Shown piece by piece: positions 43,863 to 54,115 of a stretch of DNA of 64,000 nucleotides (positions are counted from its first letter, which is position 1; each line of letters starts with the position of its first letter). The notes below the pieces were generated by a model. That model did not search any database and had not been told where the DNA came from. It saw nothing but the letters and a program-made list of their open reading frames with translations. Made by a program: the position numbers and the translations under genes. Source of the DNA: Lactifluus volemus (taxonomy: Eukaryota; Basidiomycota; Agaricomycetes; Russulales; Russulaceae); assembly GCA_022376515.1 (NCBI GenBank), contig WTXI01000176.1:1-64000 (forward strand), in the 5' to 3' direction.

Positions 43863-44359
43863 GCCACTGTCATGTTCTCTATCATGTGAAAAGTGAGAAT
43901 AATTTGAGGCCTTGTTCACAGCCTTGGGCCACTGGTGCCCTGATGGTGACTACCACCAATGAAAGAAACACCACAACAATTGCTACAGTCTCAGTTCCCA
44001 TAATCATGATTTCCACTGAAGTTGCTGTATGAACCATAGCTCTTAAGCTGACCACCAGCCTGGGAGCTGCCACAAATACCAATGAAAGAAAGGTGAACAA
44101 CTTTGGTGTGGTGGTAAAGATGTGTTATCTCTGATGTGTATGTGATGTGGGAAGCAGGTGGACTGCACTTCATCAGGTCCATTCCCAGGGCCCATTGACA
44201 CGAATGATGAGCCTTGTGGCTTCAGCCCCTCCCTCTGAGAAGGGCACATTCATTATTACTCCTTCATTCTCTGCCCCATTAGGTTTGGATGCTCCACCAC
44301 CAGTAGAATCAGAAGGAAGGCTAAAACAAGCCTTCTTGACTTCTTACCACCTCAAACAA
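43863..44359. other. Unassigned stretch
   Basis: The minus strand has a Gly/Ser/Asn/Tyr-rich short frame (GQLKSYGSYSNFSGNHDYGN, near 43985-44050) and GVIMNVPFSEGGAEATRLII near 44195-44260, possibly further host-gene debris. I do not recognise either. Confidence 0.3.
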
Positions 44360-44667
44360 GACTAGGGGATGCTTCAGTGGGGATAAATGCTAATACATTA
44401 AAAGACAGACCTAGGGGATGCTTCAGCGGGGATAAACACTGAGCTCCCTGTAGCGTAGTCTAGCTAGTTTATATACAACTGTAAGGTGTGGCTGACTATG
44501 TGTACGCTTGTTTTGTCCTTTCCCTTTTATGGGCTGTGTAACTACTAATGACGCAATATGATGACGTCGATACTACGAGGAGCGAAGATGCGAGAAACAA
44601 ATCTATGGCTAAAGTCCAAGGCAATATAGTAATGCTATTGTACTCTATGCAGTTGCAATCTCCAACA
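44360..44667 (-). repeat. LTR of Copia-3 (minus strand, approximate left end)
   Basis: On the minus strand it starts TGTTGGAGATTGCAACTG just after the purine tract GGTTGAGGGGAGG. It carries a TATA-like TATATAAAC (near 44470) and two copies of GGGATAAA...ATGCTTC. Its inner end is uncertain. Confidence 0.6.
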
Positions 44668-46622
44668 CCTCCCCTCAACCTGCGTATTGTAGCCCCATCG
44701 AACGAGTGTGGCGTTCAAGCCGCTTACGAATGAGTGCTTTGGTCAGCGCGTCCGCGACCTGATTGTTTGTAGGAATGTAGATTAAATCAACTTCGCAGTC
44801 ATCTAACAGTTTTTGCAAGAAATGAAATCGAATAGCGATGTGCTTTGATCTATCGTGAAATTCAGCATTGCAGGCGACGGAGATAGCGGACTGGTTGTCG
44901 ATTCGAAGTATGGTGGGTGACGAAATCTCAACACATAGTTCCGCAAGTAGATGACGGAGCCAGACAGCTTCCTTTGCGGCGTGTGCTGCTACGATGTACT
45001 TGGCTTCAGTTGTCGAAAGGGCGATGGCTGACTGCTTCTTTGAGGACCATGAAACAGTGGCTCCGGCGAGTAGAAAAACGTAACCGGAGGTGGACTTGCG
45101 GTCATTAACGTCGCCCGCCCAGTCGGCATTGACAAATCCGAGTGGATTGATGTTTCTGGAGTTACCTCGACGGAAAGTAAGTCAACAGCTTGAGGTCCCT
45201 CGCAAGTAGCGGAACGCGTGGTGAAGAGCAGTAGAGTGTTGCTCCGTGGGTGTAGTGGAATGTCTGCCCAACACTGCGACTGTGAACGTGATGTCGGGTC
45301 GTGTACCCAGAGAAGAGTACATAAGTGCGCCGACTCTGCTTTGGTAGGGTCGCACTTCAATTTCGGGCAAAGAGGATTTGATGAGGGACTCATTAACAAG
45401 GGATGGCGTCGAAACGGGGCAGATGGAAGCATAGCCAAAATGATTGAGTATGTCGTTGATGTGCTTGGACTGTGAGAATGAGATGGTTCCGGCGGAGCGG
45501 TCGCGGGTAACATGTATACCGAGAATCTAGCTAATCTCACCGAGATCAGTCATCTCATAGAAACTTCTTAACGTATCCTTGTCTTCCTCAATCACAGGTA
45601 GGCTCTTACAGGCCATAGTGATGTCATCAACATAGAGAGCGATAATGGAGAAAATGCCGTTGGCCAAATGGGTAAAAACTGCATGATCAGCTTCTGTACG
45701 CTGGTAGCCCATTTCAGATAGTCGCACCTTGATATCATCATACCAAACACGACCACCTTGCTTGGTTCCGTAGACGGCTTTGCGTAGGCATAAAACCATG
45801 CTGTCAGGAACGTCGAAACCTGGGGGAGGTTCCATAAAAATCTCCTCTTGTAAATTACTGTTCAAATAAGCCGACTTGACATCCATCTGATGAACTTCAA
45901 GGTCTAGTTCAGCTGCAAGCGCAAGTATAATGTGAAGCGAGGTGAGTCATGCGACCGGAGCAAAAGTCTCATCATAATCGACTCCCGCTATCTGCATAAA
46001 ACCTTGAGCTACGACGCGTGCTTTGTACTTCTGCACTGAGCCATCGGGGCCGTGCTTAATGCGAAAAACCCACTTGCTGCCTATGACCTTGCAGCCGCGC
46101 AGGCAGGGTACGATCTCGTACACTTGCATGTGCTCGAAAGATCGTTGTTCAGCATTGCAAGCCGTTTCCCAGTCGGCTGCGTCAGCACGTGCCATGGCCT
46201 CAGCGTAAGTCCTAGGATTGCTGGAGGTATCGGTGTGCGCTACGCTGGCTCGGTCGAGAGGTGCATCGCAAACAGTCGCGCGAGTGACGCGCTTGGGGCG
46301 CTCCGCGGGAGCTGGTGGTTCTTCTGCTTCGTCATTGTGATTGTCGTCTTCGATTACTACGTGTTCGCGAATGCTGGTCCCCCCTTCATCAAATATGACA
46401 TTGCGAGAGAAGATTTCCTTTCATGCTGGTTGGTGGAAAACTTTGAAAGCTTTGTAATCCCTAGCCAAACTGATGAAAGTACTTTTGAGCATGTGACTGG
46501 AGAGCTTCGTCCTCCGGTCCTTATGAATGTGCACATAAGCATCGCACCCGAAAATACAGAGGCACGAAATGTCAGGCTTGTTACGGCTCCAAACCTCATC
46601 TGGAGTGGTGTCACAGAGAGTG
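44668..46622 (-). pseudogene. Copia-3 pol: integrase C-terminus, RT and RNase H (minus strand)
   Basis: Reading leftwards: TPDEVWSRNKPDISCLCIFG and EIFSRNVIFDEGGP (integrase C-terminal region, 46390-46615). Then WVFRIKHGPDGSVQKYKARV and VAQGFMQIAGVDYDETFAPV, MDVKSAYLNSNLQEEIFMEP, RKAVYGTKQGGRVWYDDI and the catalytic ALYVDDITMAC (45645). RNase H follows, with SSKKQSAIALSTTEAKY, RIDNQSAISVA and NNQVADALTKALIRKRLERH near 44720. Stops and frame changes occur, for example near 45930 and 45530. The upstream half (gag, protease, integrase core) is missing because the element is joined at 46622 to the Gypsy-C gag. Confidence 0.8.
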
Positions 46623-47330
46623 GAAGATGCTCAACCAGAACACCCCAGAGATGAGCGTACCCTTCGACAGGGTGCTCATGGCACTATCCCATATCCACGG
46701 CAACTGAGTCAACGACTGGCATGAAGAACAACTCACAAGCTTGGAGAGTACCGCTCTGATGCCAACCAACGAACAGCTATGGACCGACTTCGAGACGGCC
46801 TTTAGAATGGCGTTCACCAACTCGAACAAACAACAGACAGCATATGAAGAACTGAAGGAGCATCACATGCACGGGATGGATGTAGACACCTACATCGCCC
46901 GATTCAAAACCCTGATACACCACACTGGCTGGTTGCACACCAACGCAGGCGCAATCAACCTCTTTAAAAACGGACTCACCCATGAACTCAAGAGGGCCAT
47001 TCTCTGCAGAGAGATTTGGCCAGAAACCCTGGACGACTGGAAGTGCATGGCCCGCGACGAGCAAGTCTGAGAACTCAACAGACGAGTTCTCTTATCAAAA
47101 CCAGAGACCCCCAGACCCGCTATCACCCCATCACTGGCACCATGACCTGCTAGACACAACGAGACTAGAACCCACCAGGAGACGCCTCCAGTGCAGGTCA
47201 ATGTCACTACTACAACCCCCTATGTGCAGCGAATGAAACCCAAGACCCTGCCTCATCAACGCACCTGCTATCACTGCAGGGTTAAGGGACATGAATGACC
47301 CATGTGCCCTCGAAAACACTTACCCCTGAC
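46623..47330 (+). pseudogene. Gypsy-C gag
   Basis: KMLNQNTPEMSVPFDRVLMA, then QLWTDFETAFRMAFTN and AYEELKEHHMHGMDVDTYIA plus FLKNGLT-like NLFKNGLTHELKRAIL match the retrotransposon gag capsid pattern. After frame changes there is a zinc knuckle (CYHCRVKGHE, stop, PMC; 47266-47307) whose CCHC is interrupted by a TGA between His and the last Cys. Confidence 0.75.
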
Positions 47331-47700
47331 ACCCAAACAATTGGCACAGCGACCACCCTCTCCCTCCACGTCGGAACAAGAGGTCACGAACATCCTTAGA
47401 CCGCGGCAACCACGAATGACCCCAAGTATATGAACCCGGAGCACACCAGGTCAACAAAGCCAGACCTATGTGCAGGTCTGTCAGGCACAAACTACCACTT
47501 CAGCATCCCCAGTTACAACACCCGTCCTACGAGCTGAACCTGCAAAGGTTGCTTGTCTCCTGAAGAAAATGACCCCCAGTCAAAGAAAGGAGGTCATGGA
47601 CCTCCTACCTGAAGAACAATGACCCTTACGGAAAATCACTATCAGATTCGTCAGACACCGAGGCATTAGGTCAATAAACATGCCCTTTATCTTTTGATCT

Positions 47701-48363
47701 ATGCAAGGAACGGTTGGAGAAGTAGCTCTTATCGACAGTGGAACAAGTGAAAACTTCATTGACCAGCGAACAGTTGAGCGGTGGGGAATCACCACCCATC
47801 AACTCCCAATGCCGGTTCAAGTTACTAACGTGGATGGAACGACCAACCAAAGCGGCGTGGTCACAAGATACATCATACTGCACGTCACCCGAGGGAATAA
47901 GAAGGAAGAACTGCTGTTCCTCATCGCGAACTTAGGAAAGGACCGAATAATCTTCGGTTTTACCTGGCTCAAGGCCTTCAACCCTGATATCAACTGGACG
48001 AACATGACTTGGGACAATCTCCCTATTGAAGTGGCCACCCGTGCCATCACCAGAGCCTGCTTCCTAGGAGTAGAAGGACATGCTAAACAACAACTTAGGG
48101 AAGCGGACGTTAGACAAGAAAACAAACACCAGAGGCTGGCCTACGATGCATTCACCTCGAGGCCTGACCTTATCAATACAGAAACCTGGAAGGAGTACTT
48201 CCCAGATTACCCTGACAGACTTCCTGAAGACATCCTAGCCCAATACCCAAAGCTTACTGACTACGTCAACAAGCCCCAGGAACCTACGGAGGTTTCTGCG
48301 GTAGAGAAATACATGATGCTATGGCAACACCAGAAAATCAACAACATAGGGGCATCTGTTTGA
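47701..48363 (+). pseudogene. Gypsy-C protease region
   Basis: A 220-codon open frame has IDSGTSENFIDQRTVERWG (the D-S-G-T active site, where D-S-G-A is usual), VTNVDGTTNQSGVVTRYIIL and IFGFTWLKAFNPDINWTNM. The last corresponds to the flap and C-terminal part of Gypsy proteases. It ends in a stop at 48363. The RT frame starts after about 100 bp in another frame. Confidence 0.8.
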
Positions 48364-48465
48364 CATGACAAGCAACAGGTGGAGTGAAAGTGGACCAAGA
48401 TTGCTGAACTCCGCGCCTCATCACAGGAACCCCAGGAACTGGACACGTCTAATCACCCTGAACTT

Positions 48466-50181
48466 GTGGAGTTCAGGAGGATCTTCCCAGAGTACCCCTC
48501 TGGAATCACGGCTATATCATCACCACAGAACTCTCCACCCCCAGCTACTTCGCAGGTCAAGATGCTTGACCTGGTGCACTGTATAGAGGTAAACAAGACC
48601 TCTATGGCTACACAGTGGGCGATCGACACCCCCAAGGAGACAACATCAGTTGAACTACCCAGGGAATACGCCAGACACCACAAGGTGTTCTCAGAAGATG
48701 GGGCAAGGCGCTTTCCCCCATCTCGTATCGACGACCACGAAATCAAGCTCAAACCTGGAGCCTCTACAACCATACCCGGCAAAACGTACCCTTTGAACCC
48801 CATCGAAATGGAGGCTGCAAAGGAATAGATTAACGAAAACGAACAACTCGGTTACATCGAACAAGGCGACTTGCCATGGGCGATGCCTTTCTTCTTTGTT
48901 AAGAAATCAGATGGCAAGCTACGGCCTGTACAGGACTACAGGAAGGTCAACGAGTGGATGATACCGGACACGTACCCACTCCCCCGGATTGAAACCATAC
49001 TGGAACAACTCAGCGGCAAACAGCTTTTTACCACCTTAGACATTAGGTGGGGATACAACAACATATGGATCAAGCCCGAGGACTGATGGAAGGCAGCCTT
49101 TATCACCCCCTTCGGTCTCTACCTACCAAATGTTATGCCCTTCAGACTCAGGAACGCCCCCGGCACCTTTCAGCGATGCATGCACACCACCTTCCGCAAC
49201 CTTCTGAACCAGTACCCAGATAACATACACATCTACATGGACAACTTCCTTATTGCTACGCCAAACCAGACCCCCGCCAACCTTGCTTTGCACAGAACAA
49301 TTGTGCACAAGGTATTGCAACAATTTGAAGACGAATCGTTTTTCCTCAAAGCAGCCAAATGCCACTTTGAGAAGCCTCGCGTCAACTACTTGGGTATAGT
49401 AGTTGAGAACGGCAAGATACACCTAGACCCCACAAAACAGTGCAGCCTGCTAGAATGGCCAACAGAACAAAGCTCGGTATCCGGTGTGCGGAGCACGCTC
49501 GGAGTCTTCAGATACCACCACCCCTTCATCCCTGGCTTTGCAGAGGTGGCTCGGCCCCTCACGGACCTCCTCAAAAAGAACACCCCCTTCAAATGGGGCA
49601 ATAAGGAGAGGAACACCGTCAAGTGCTTGATTGCACTTGTTGAGAAAGACATGGCCTTAAACAGGCCCGACCACAACTGGCCCTTCGAACTGGAGGTAGA
49701 TGCCTCACAGTTCGCAATGGGCACAATACTTTTCCAACGGACCCCGGATGGACTCCCCCATCCGATCAGCTATTACTCGCACGCCCTGACACCTGCGGAG
49801 CGCGGGTATGACGTTCATGACTGCGAGCTGCTCACCGTCATGCTTGGCCTCAGACGCTGGCGCCACATCTTGTTGGGTGCAAGGCACCCCATCAAAGTTT
49901 ACACGGACCACAAAAACCTTCAGTACTATCGGCACCCCTGTGACATTAACCAGCGCATAGCACACTACCTACCCAAACTGGCGGAGTACAATCTTGTACT
50001 CATTCACAAACCTGGCGTCACCATGAAAGTGGACCACTTATCTAGGCAACCAGATTTTAACAACGGGCAAGGGGACAATAAGCAACAAATTGTCCTGCCC
50101 AGCCAACTCTTCGCCAACGTCGCGACCCTTTCCCTTTCCCCTTTTTCCATCTGGGAGGAGCGCCTTCTTGCAAGCCAGTAG
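48466..50181 (+). pseudogene. Gypsy-C reverse transcriptase and RNase H
   Basis: FPPSRIDDHEIKLKPGAS, MPFFFVKKSDGKLRPVQDYR, YPLPRIETILEQLSGKQLFT and FRLRNAPGTFQRCMHTTFRN are clear RT motifs. The catalytic box reads IYMDNFLIAT (49231-49260), with Asn for the second Asp. A TGA after KPED stands where D-R-W-K is expected (CGA to TGA). RNase H at 49680-50050 has FELEVDASQFAMGTILFQR, YDVHDCELLTVMLGLRRW and VYTDHKNLQYY, with MKVDHLSRQPDF at the end. The 348-codon frame 49135-50181 is uninterrupted. Confidence 0.85.
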
Positions 50182-50232
50182 GCTCGACCTACGGATATCG
50201 CTACCTGGACCACCCCCTACAGACTCTCTCGC

Positions 50233-51549
50233 GTGGCCTCTGGCCTCTGGATGAGACAAGGCAAAATCGTTGTTGTGGCAAACAATGCCTTGAGAAGGGA
50301 GGTGGTGGCTAAAAACCACGATCACATCACGGCAGGGCACCCCAGAATTTCAAAAACCCTTTACGCAGTCCAACAAACCTATTGGTGGCCAGACATGAAA
50401 CAGTTCATCACACAATACGTCAAGGGATGTCCCCAGTGCTAAGAAACAAAAGCCAGAACCACAAAGCCCAAAGTCCCCATCTACCCGATAACTACGAAAC
50501 CCAACGTGCAACCGTTCGAAACAATTGCCCTCAATCTGATAGTGGACCTCCCACTATCCCACGGATATGACTCGATCTTGACGATCACCGACCACGACTG
50601 CACGAAGGCAGCCGTCTTCCTCCCCTGTACACAGAAGATTGACTCTGAAGGAGTTGTGGCACTCTATGCACAGCACGTCTTCCCCTACTTCAGCATTCCC
50701 CAAAGAGTCATTTTGGACCGAGATACCCAGTTCACTTCAAAGTTCACCATGGCACTCTGCAAGTGGCTCTCCATTGATCAGAACCTGAGCACGGCATATC
50801 ACCCCCAGACTGACAGACAGGCTGAGCACACTAACCAGTGGCTCAAGCAGTACCTGCGCATCTATGGCAACTTCCAACAAAATGACTGGGCCACCTGGTT
50901 ACCTGTGGCTCAGTACGTTCATAACACCTGGCCTAGCAGCACTACTGGCATGACCCCCTCGGACCTCCTCATCGGCTTTACCCCACGCATCAGAGAAAAC
51001 CCCATGGAACAAACCAATATACCGGCACTCGAAGATCAAGCCACCCACCTGAAGACATTATGTGAGCAGGCACAAGGCACCATTAGGAAAGCTCAGCTTC
51101 TGTTGCAGAAGCACTTGGAACACAAGAAAGGTCAACGGACCTTTAAGCCATTTAAGCTCAGCCAGCAAGTCTGGCTTGAAGGAACCAACCTCCCCCTATC
51201 ACACCCAATCAAGAAGTTGTGCCCCAAACGATTCGGACCATTCCCGATCACCAAGGTCATCTCGCCCTACATATACAAACTGGACCTCCCTCGGCAATGG
51301 AATATTCACAATGTCTTCCACGCGTCGCTCTTAACCCCATACACGGAAACGACAGAACACAGCAAAAACTACACGGAACCGCCCCCTGACCTCATCGATG
51401 ACCACCCAGAATACGAAGTCGAGCAAGTTCTAGGCTCGTGCCGGAAATATAAGAAACTCCAGTATCTCCTCCGATGGAAAGGATACTCCGCCATGCACGA
51501 TTCCTGGGAACCAGCAGAAGCTGCCAAAAATGCCCTAGAGTTAATCTGA
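50233..51549 (+). pseudogene. Gypsy-C integrase with chromodomain
   Basis: The H2C2 zinc-binding region reads HDHITAGHPRISKTLYAVQQ and ends CPQC, then a stop. The core frame (50506-51549) has IALNLIVDLP, where the first catalytic Asp is replaced by Asn (AAT at 50533), VILDRDTQFTSKF with the second Asp, and YHPQTDRQAEHTNQWLKQYL with the Glu. After HPVFHVSLL-like NVFHASLLTPY comes a chromodomain: EYEVEQVLGSCRKYKKLQYL, LRWKGYS, DSWEPAE. Chromodomains guide such elements to heterochromatin. The terminal TGA stands where an Arg codon (CGA) would continue the frame. Confidence 0.85.
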
Positions 51550-51576
51550 GATTTCTACACAGCAAATCCCAGAGCC

Positions 51577-52536
51577 ATGAGAACTATGGAAATTGATGGG
51601 TATAAAAACCTGACCTCTCTTGACCACCAACCATCACCATCCTCTTCCCGAACCATCATGTCCTCACCCATCCACCCACTCTTTACCACCGACCTTGACC
51701 CTACCCCGGAGGCCAACCGGGTTACCAAACTGGCGGACGGACCCCGGAGCTCCCCGGGTTACCAAAGCAAAGGTCTCAATAGCGGACACCATTGTCAGAG
51801 TACCCCAGAGCTCACTGGGTTACCAAAGCAGAGCGGCGATGAAACCACCCCAGAGGACCCTGGGTTATCAAAGCCCCGTAGCTGGAAAGCTACCTCGGAC
51901 CCTACCGTGTTAACAAAGGGCTACGCTGCGGAGCGATCACAGCACGCAACAGGCATGGACCAGGTCGCGTTACAGAGTGTTGAGCACTCGGAGGGCGTAT
52001 ACCCCTCTTCCCCCTCTGATCAGGACTCTGGAAGTCCCACGGGCCCAACTTCTGTAGTTAAGGTAGACGACGAATATAGCGAAGACAAATGGCCTGAGGA
52101 TCTGGCCACGGAGAACCCCGAAAACGATGATTACATACCCAACTATACCAACCCTGGTACACCCCACTATGAAGACAACCTTGACTATGGTCTTCAGACT
52201 AGACGCATCACACTCCCCAGCCAAGTCCCCAAATGGCAGAAGCGTTACCTTGGCCAAGCCCTGGCTGACATCAAGGGAAAAACCCCTTCACCACCCCCTC
52301 TTGACGACAACCATGACACAGACAGCGATGACATATCGCTCACGACCCCCTACGACCTCGAGTGCCCCTACTGCGGCGGCAATCACCCCTCCACCACTTG
52401 TACCACCTCTCATGCCAGATGTCTGTGGGACAAGTGCCTTGTCCCGAGTAACCACCCCTTTGCTGAACCCGACAACCAACTCCACATCTTCTGGCAGTGC
52501 CCCATGAGCAGCCAGTGGCGAACCCAATACCCATGA
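51577..52536 (+). CDS. C-terminal extension of Gypsy-C pol, Cys/His-rich end
   Basis: This 319-codon frame is in the same phase as the integrase and separated from it by a single TGA (CGA expected). RDFYTANPRAMR-like sequence just past the stop resembles the usual tail after the chromodomain, so I read it as an extension and not a separate gene. It holds five degenerate CCCC(A/G)GAG...GGGTTACCAAAG repeats (51703-51920), acidic stretches (VDDEYSEDKWPEDL), and at the end a Cys/His cluster (CPYCGGNHPSTTC, then CLWDKCLVPSNHPF, HIFWQCP) like a CCHC knuckle. The pol tail at 2-211 ends in a comparable cluster. Its function is unknown; nucleic-acid binding is a guess. Confidence 0.55.
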   Translation: MRTMEIDGYKNLTSLDHQPSPSSSRTIMSSPIHPLFTTDLDPTPEANRVTKLADGPRSSPGYQSKGLNSGHHCQSTPELTGLPKQSGDETTPEDPGLSKPRSWKATSDPTVLTKGYAAERSQHATGMDQVALQSVEHSEGVYPSSPSDQDSGSPTGPTSVVKVDDEYSEDKWPEDLATENPENDDYIPNYTNPGTPHYEDNLDYGLQTRRITLPSQVPKWQKRYLGQALADIKGKTPSPPPLDDNHDTDSDDISLTTPYDLECPYCGGNHPSTTCTTSHARCLWDKCLVPSNHPFAEPDNQLHIFWQCPMSSQWRTQYP

Positions 52537-52592
52537 GAAGGAGGTGACGAGAGTGAAGCTGGTGGCCCAGCTTCCCTGGAGAAAGAAGGTAA

Positions 52593-53588
52593 TGTTACGG
52601 TTTCCACCATCACATGACATTCAGAAAAGTACCACTTGCAACCGTGGGAAATTCAAACCATTTCAAGCCATATAAACAACAAGAACAAACAAGAACAAAG
52701 CTAAGTAAACAGTGAAGACATGTGATGCTCGATCTATCCCTGATCCGATCTCGCTTACATAACTACTATACAGTACTATACAGATTCAGTTACGATACAG
52801 TTTCCCCAAGATTACCCCGATGTGACCCTGACATCATTCCAGCACAGTCCCGGGATTACCCCGAGGATCTTGATCCATCTTGATCCTATCTCGATCCTAT
52901 CGACCCCTATATATATTATATCATGATGTCACCCTATGTGACATCCCTGAGACTCCCTTAGTAAGTGTCACACCCCAGTAGTATATAAGCCAGCACTTCC
53001 AGTGCCCCTTGTCTTTAGTCTTCACTTCGTCTTTAATTTTTTTTTTTTTTTTTTTTTTTTGAATCAGCACTTGTATAGCGCAGCATGTTTACAAAGAACA
53101 AAGACGCGCTCGGTCGCGCTCGCTAACTAAATAACCTAATACGACCTGGGTGGCTGGTATGGTGGTGTATGTATGGAGAAGTGTTGGGGTGAGGGGGGTG
53201 GTTGCGTGTAATGTACGTGGGCGATCGCCCGAGGCGTTCAGCCATGGTCCTCCACAGGGCGTCTCCTAGGTCTGACGCAGGCCTGCGTTTCCTCGATGAA
53301 CCTGGCAAGGGCTATGACTTCGTCTTTAATCAGAACCACCATCTTCCCCCTTTCCAAAGACCTTCCAGTCTCCCCTCTCATCTCTCAAGTCTTCCTCCCT
53401 AACCTCAGTGCATTAGGAGGATTAGTCCTTGCCTACCAGAGAGGGGGCACTAGAGATCATTGACAATACCAGGAGTGCATCCGTCAGCACGATGCCCTCC
53501 TCCTGAGTAGAGCCAGTGGGACATAGAACCCTGAACCCTGATTAGTCAGACTAAGCCTCATGACTACTGCAGCTTAGTCATCCGTTAC
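52593..53588 (+). repeat. 3' LTR of Gypsy-C, with a LINE inserted (approximate right end)
   Basis: It starts TGTTACGGTTTCCACC after the purine tract GGAGAAAGAAGG. A TATA-like AGTATATAAGCC lies near 52980. The right end is set at CCGTTACA (53581-53588), which pairs with TGTTACGG. An alternative end is CCCTTACA near 53657. Without the LINE insert the LTR would be about 700 bp. Confidence 0.65.
53038..53316 (-). mobile_element. 5'-truncated LINE copy with 14-bp target duplication
   Basis: ACTTCGTCTTTAAT occurs at 53024-53037 and 53317-53330, an exact 14-bp duplication. A poly-T run of over 20 bases begins the insert (poly-A tail of a minus-strand element). The minus strand encodes ALARFIEETQACVRPRRRPV then EDHG and a stop, the same ORF2 tail as in the LINE at 33108-33881. 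Confidence 0.9.
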
Positions 53589-54115
53589 ATCATCACCAAG
53601 TATCCCACAGTCACGTGACAGGCCTCACGTGCCCTTAAGTTTAGTCAGCAACCCTTACATCATCAAGCACCACCCGGTGCTAGCCCTTGTTGGACTAGGC
53701 CCTGTGACTAAGCTCACGTCGAGTGCCAAGGCCCTTCTGAGCCTTGACACCATGCCTCCTCCCGCACCTCCCACATCTTCTCCCATGCTTCCTCCCACAC
53801 CTCCTGCACCTCCCCCCATGCCTCCACCACCACCACTGCTGCCACCACCTCCCTGTGGCTCTGCAGCCCCCACCCCTGCCAGGGCTGTTCCACTAAGGCT
53901 GGTGGAACCCTTGGGTCTCCTGTACATAGTCCTAGTCATGTTGTAGTTTAGTCTCAATATATGGATTTATTGCCTAAATTTGTGTGATTGAAACTTTTGG
54001 TAAGCACAGATCTAAGCTCCCATTTAAGTGAATCTCCCAACCTAAGCCCAAGATAAGTAACAATAAGCCCTGGCTAAGTCAAATTAAGGAGAAGACCTAG
54101 CTTAGCCTAAGCATG

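Larger units (their letters stand above)
46623..53588 (+). mobile_element. Gypsy-C: chromodomain (chromovirus) LTR retrotransposon, 5' truncated
   Basis: Gag, protease, RT, RNase H, integrase, chromodomain and a long C-terminal extension are in order, followed by an LTR starting TGTTACGG. The 5' LTR and leader are missing; the gag sequence starts right where Copia-3 ends. A LINE tail is inserted in the 3' LTR. Scattered stops, several of the CGA-to-TGA kind, and changed catalytic residues show it is inactive, although long open stretches remain. Confidence 0.85.

Noticed and set aside
46572..46590. TGTTACGGCTCC, identical to the start of the LTR at 42462
   Set aside because: On the minus strand it is codons for W-S-R-N-K inside the Copia-3 integrase C-terminus, and no further LTR similarity follows.
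53629..53946. Pro-rich 105-codon plus-strand frame
   Set aside because: It is the C-rich core of CATCAG copy B, with low complexity and no protein domain.
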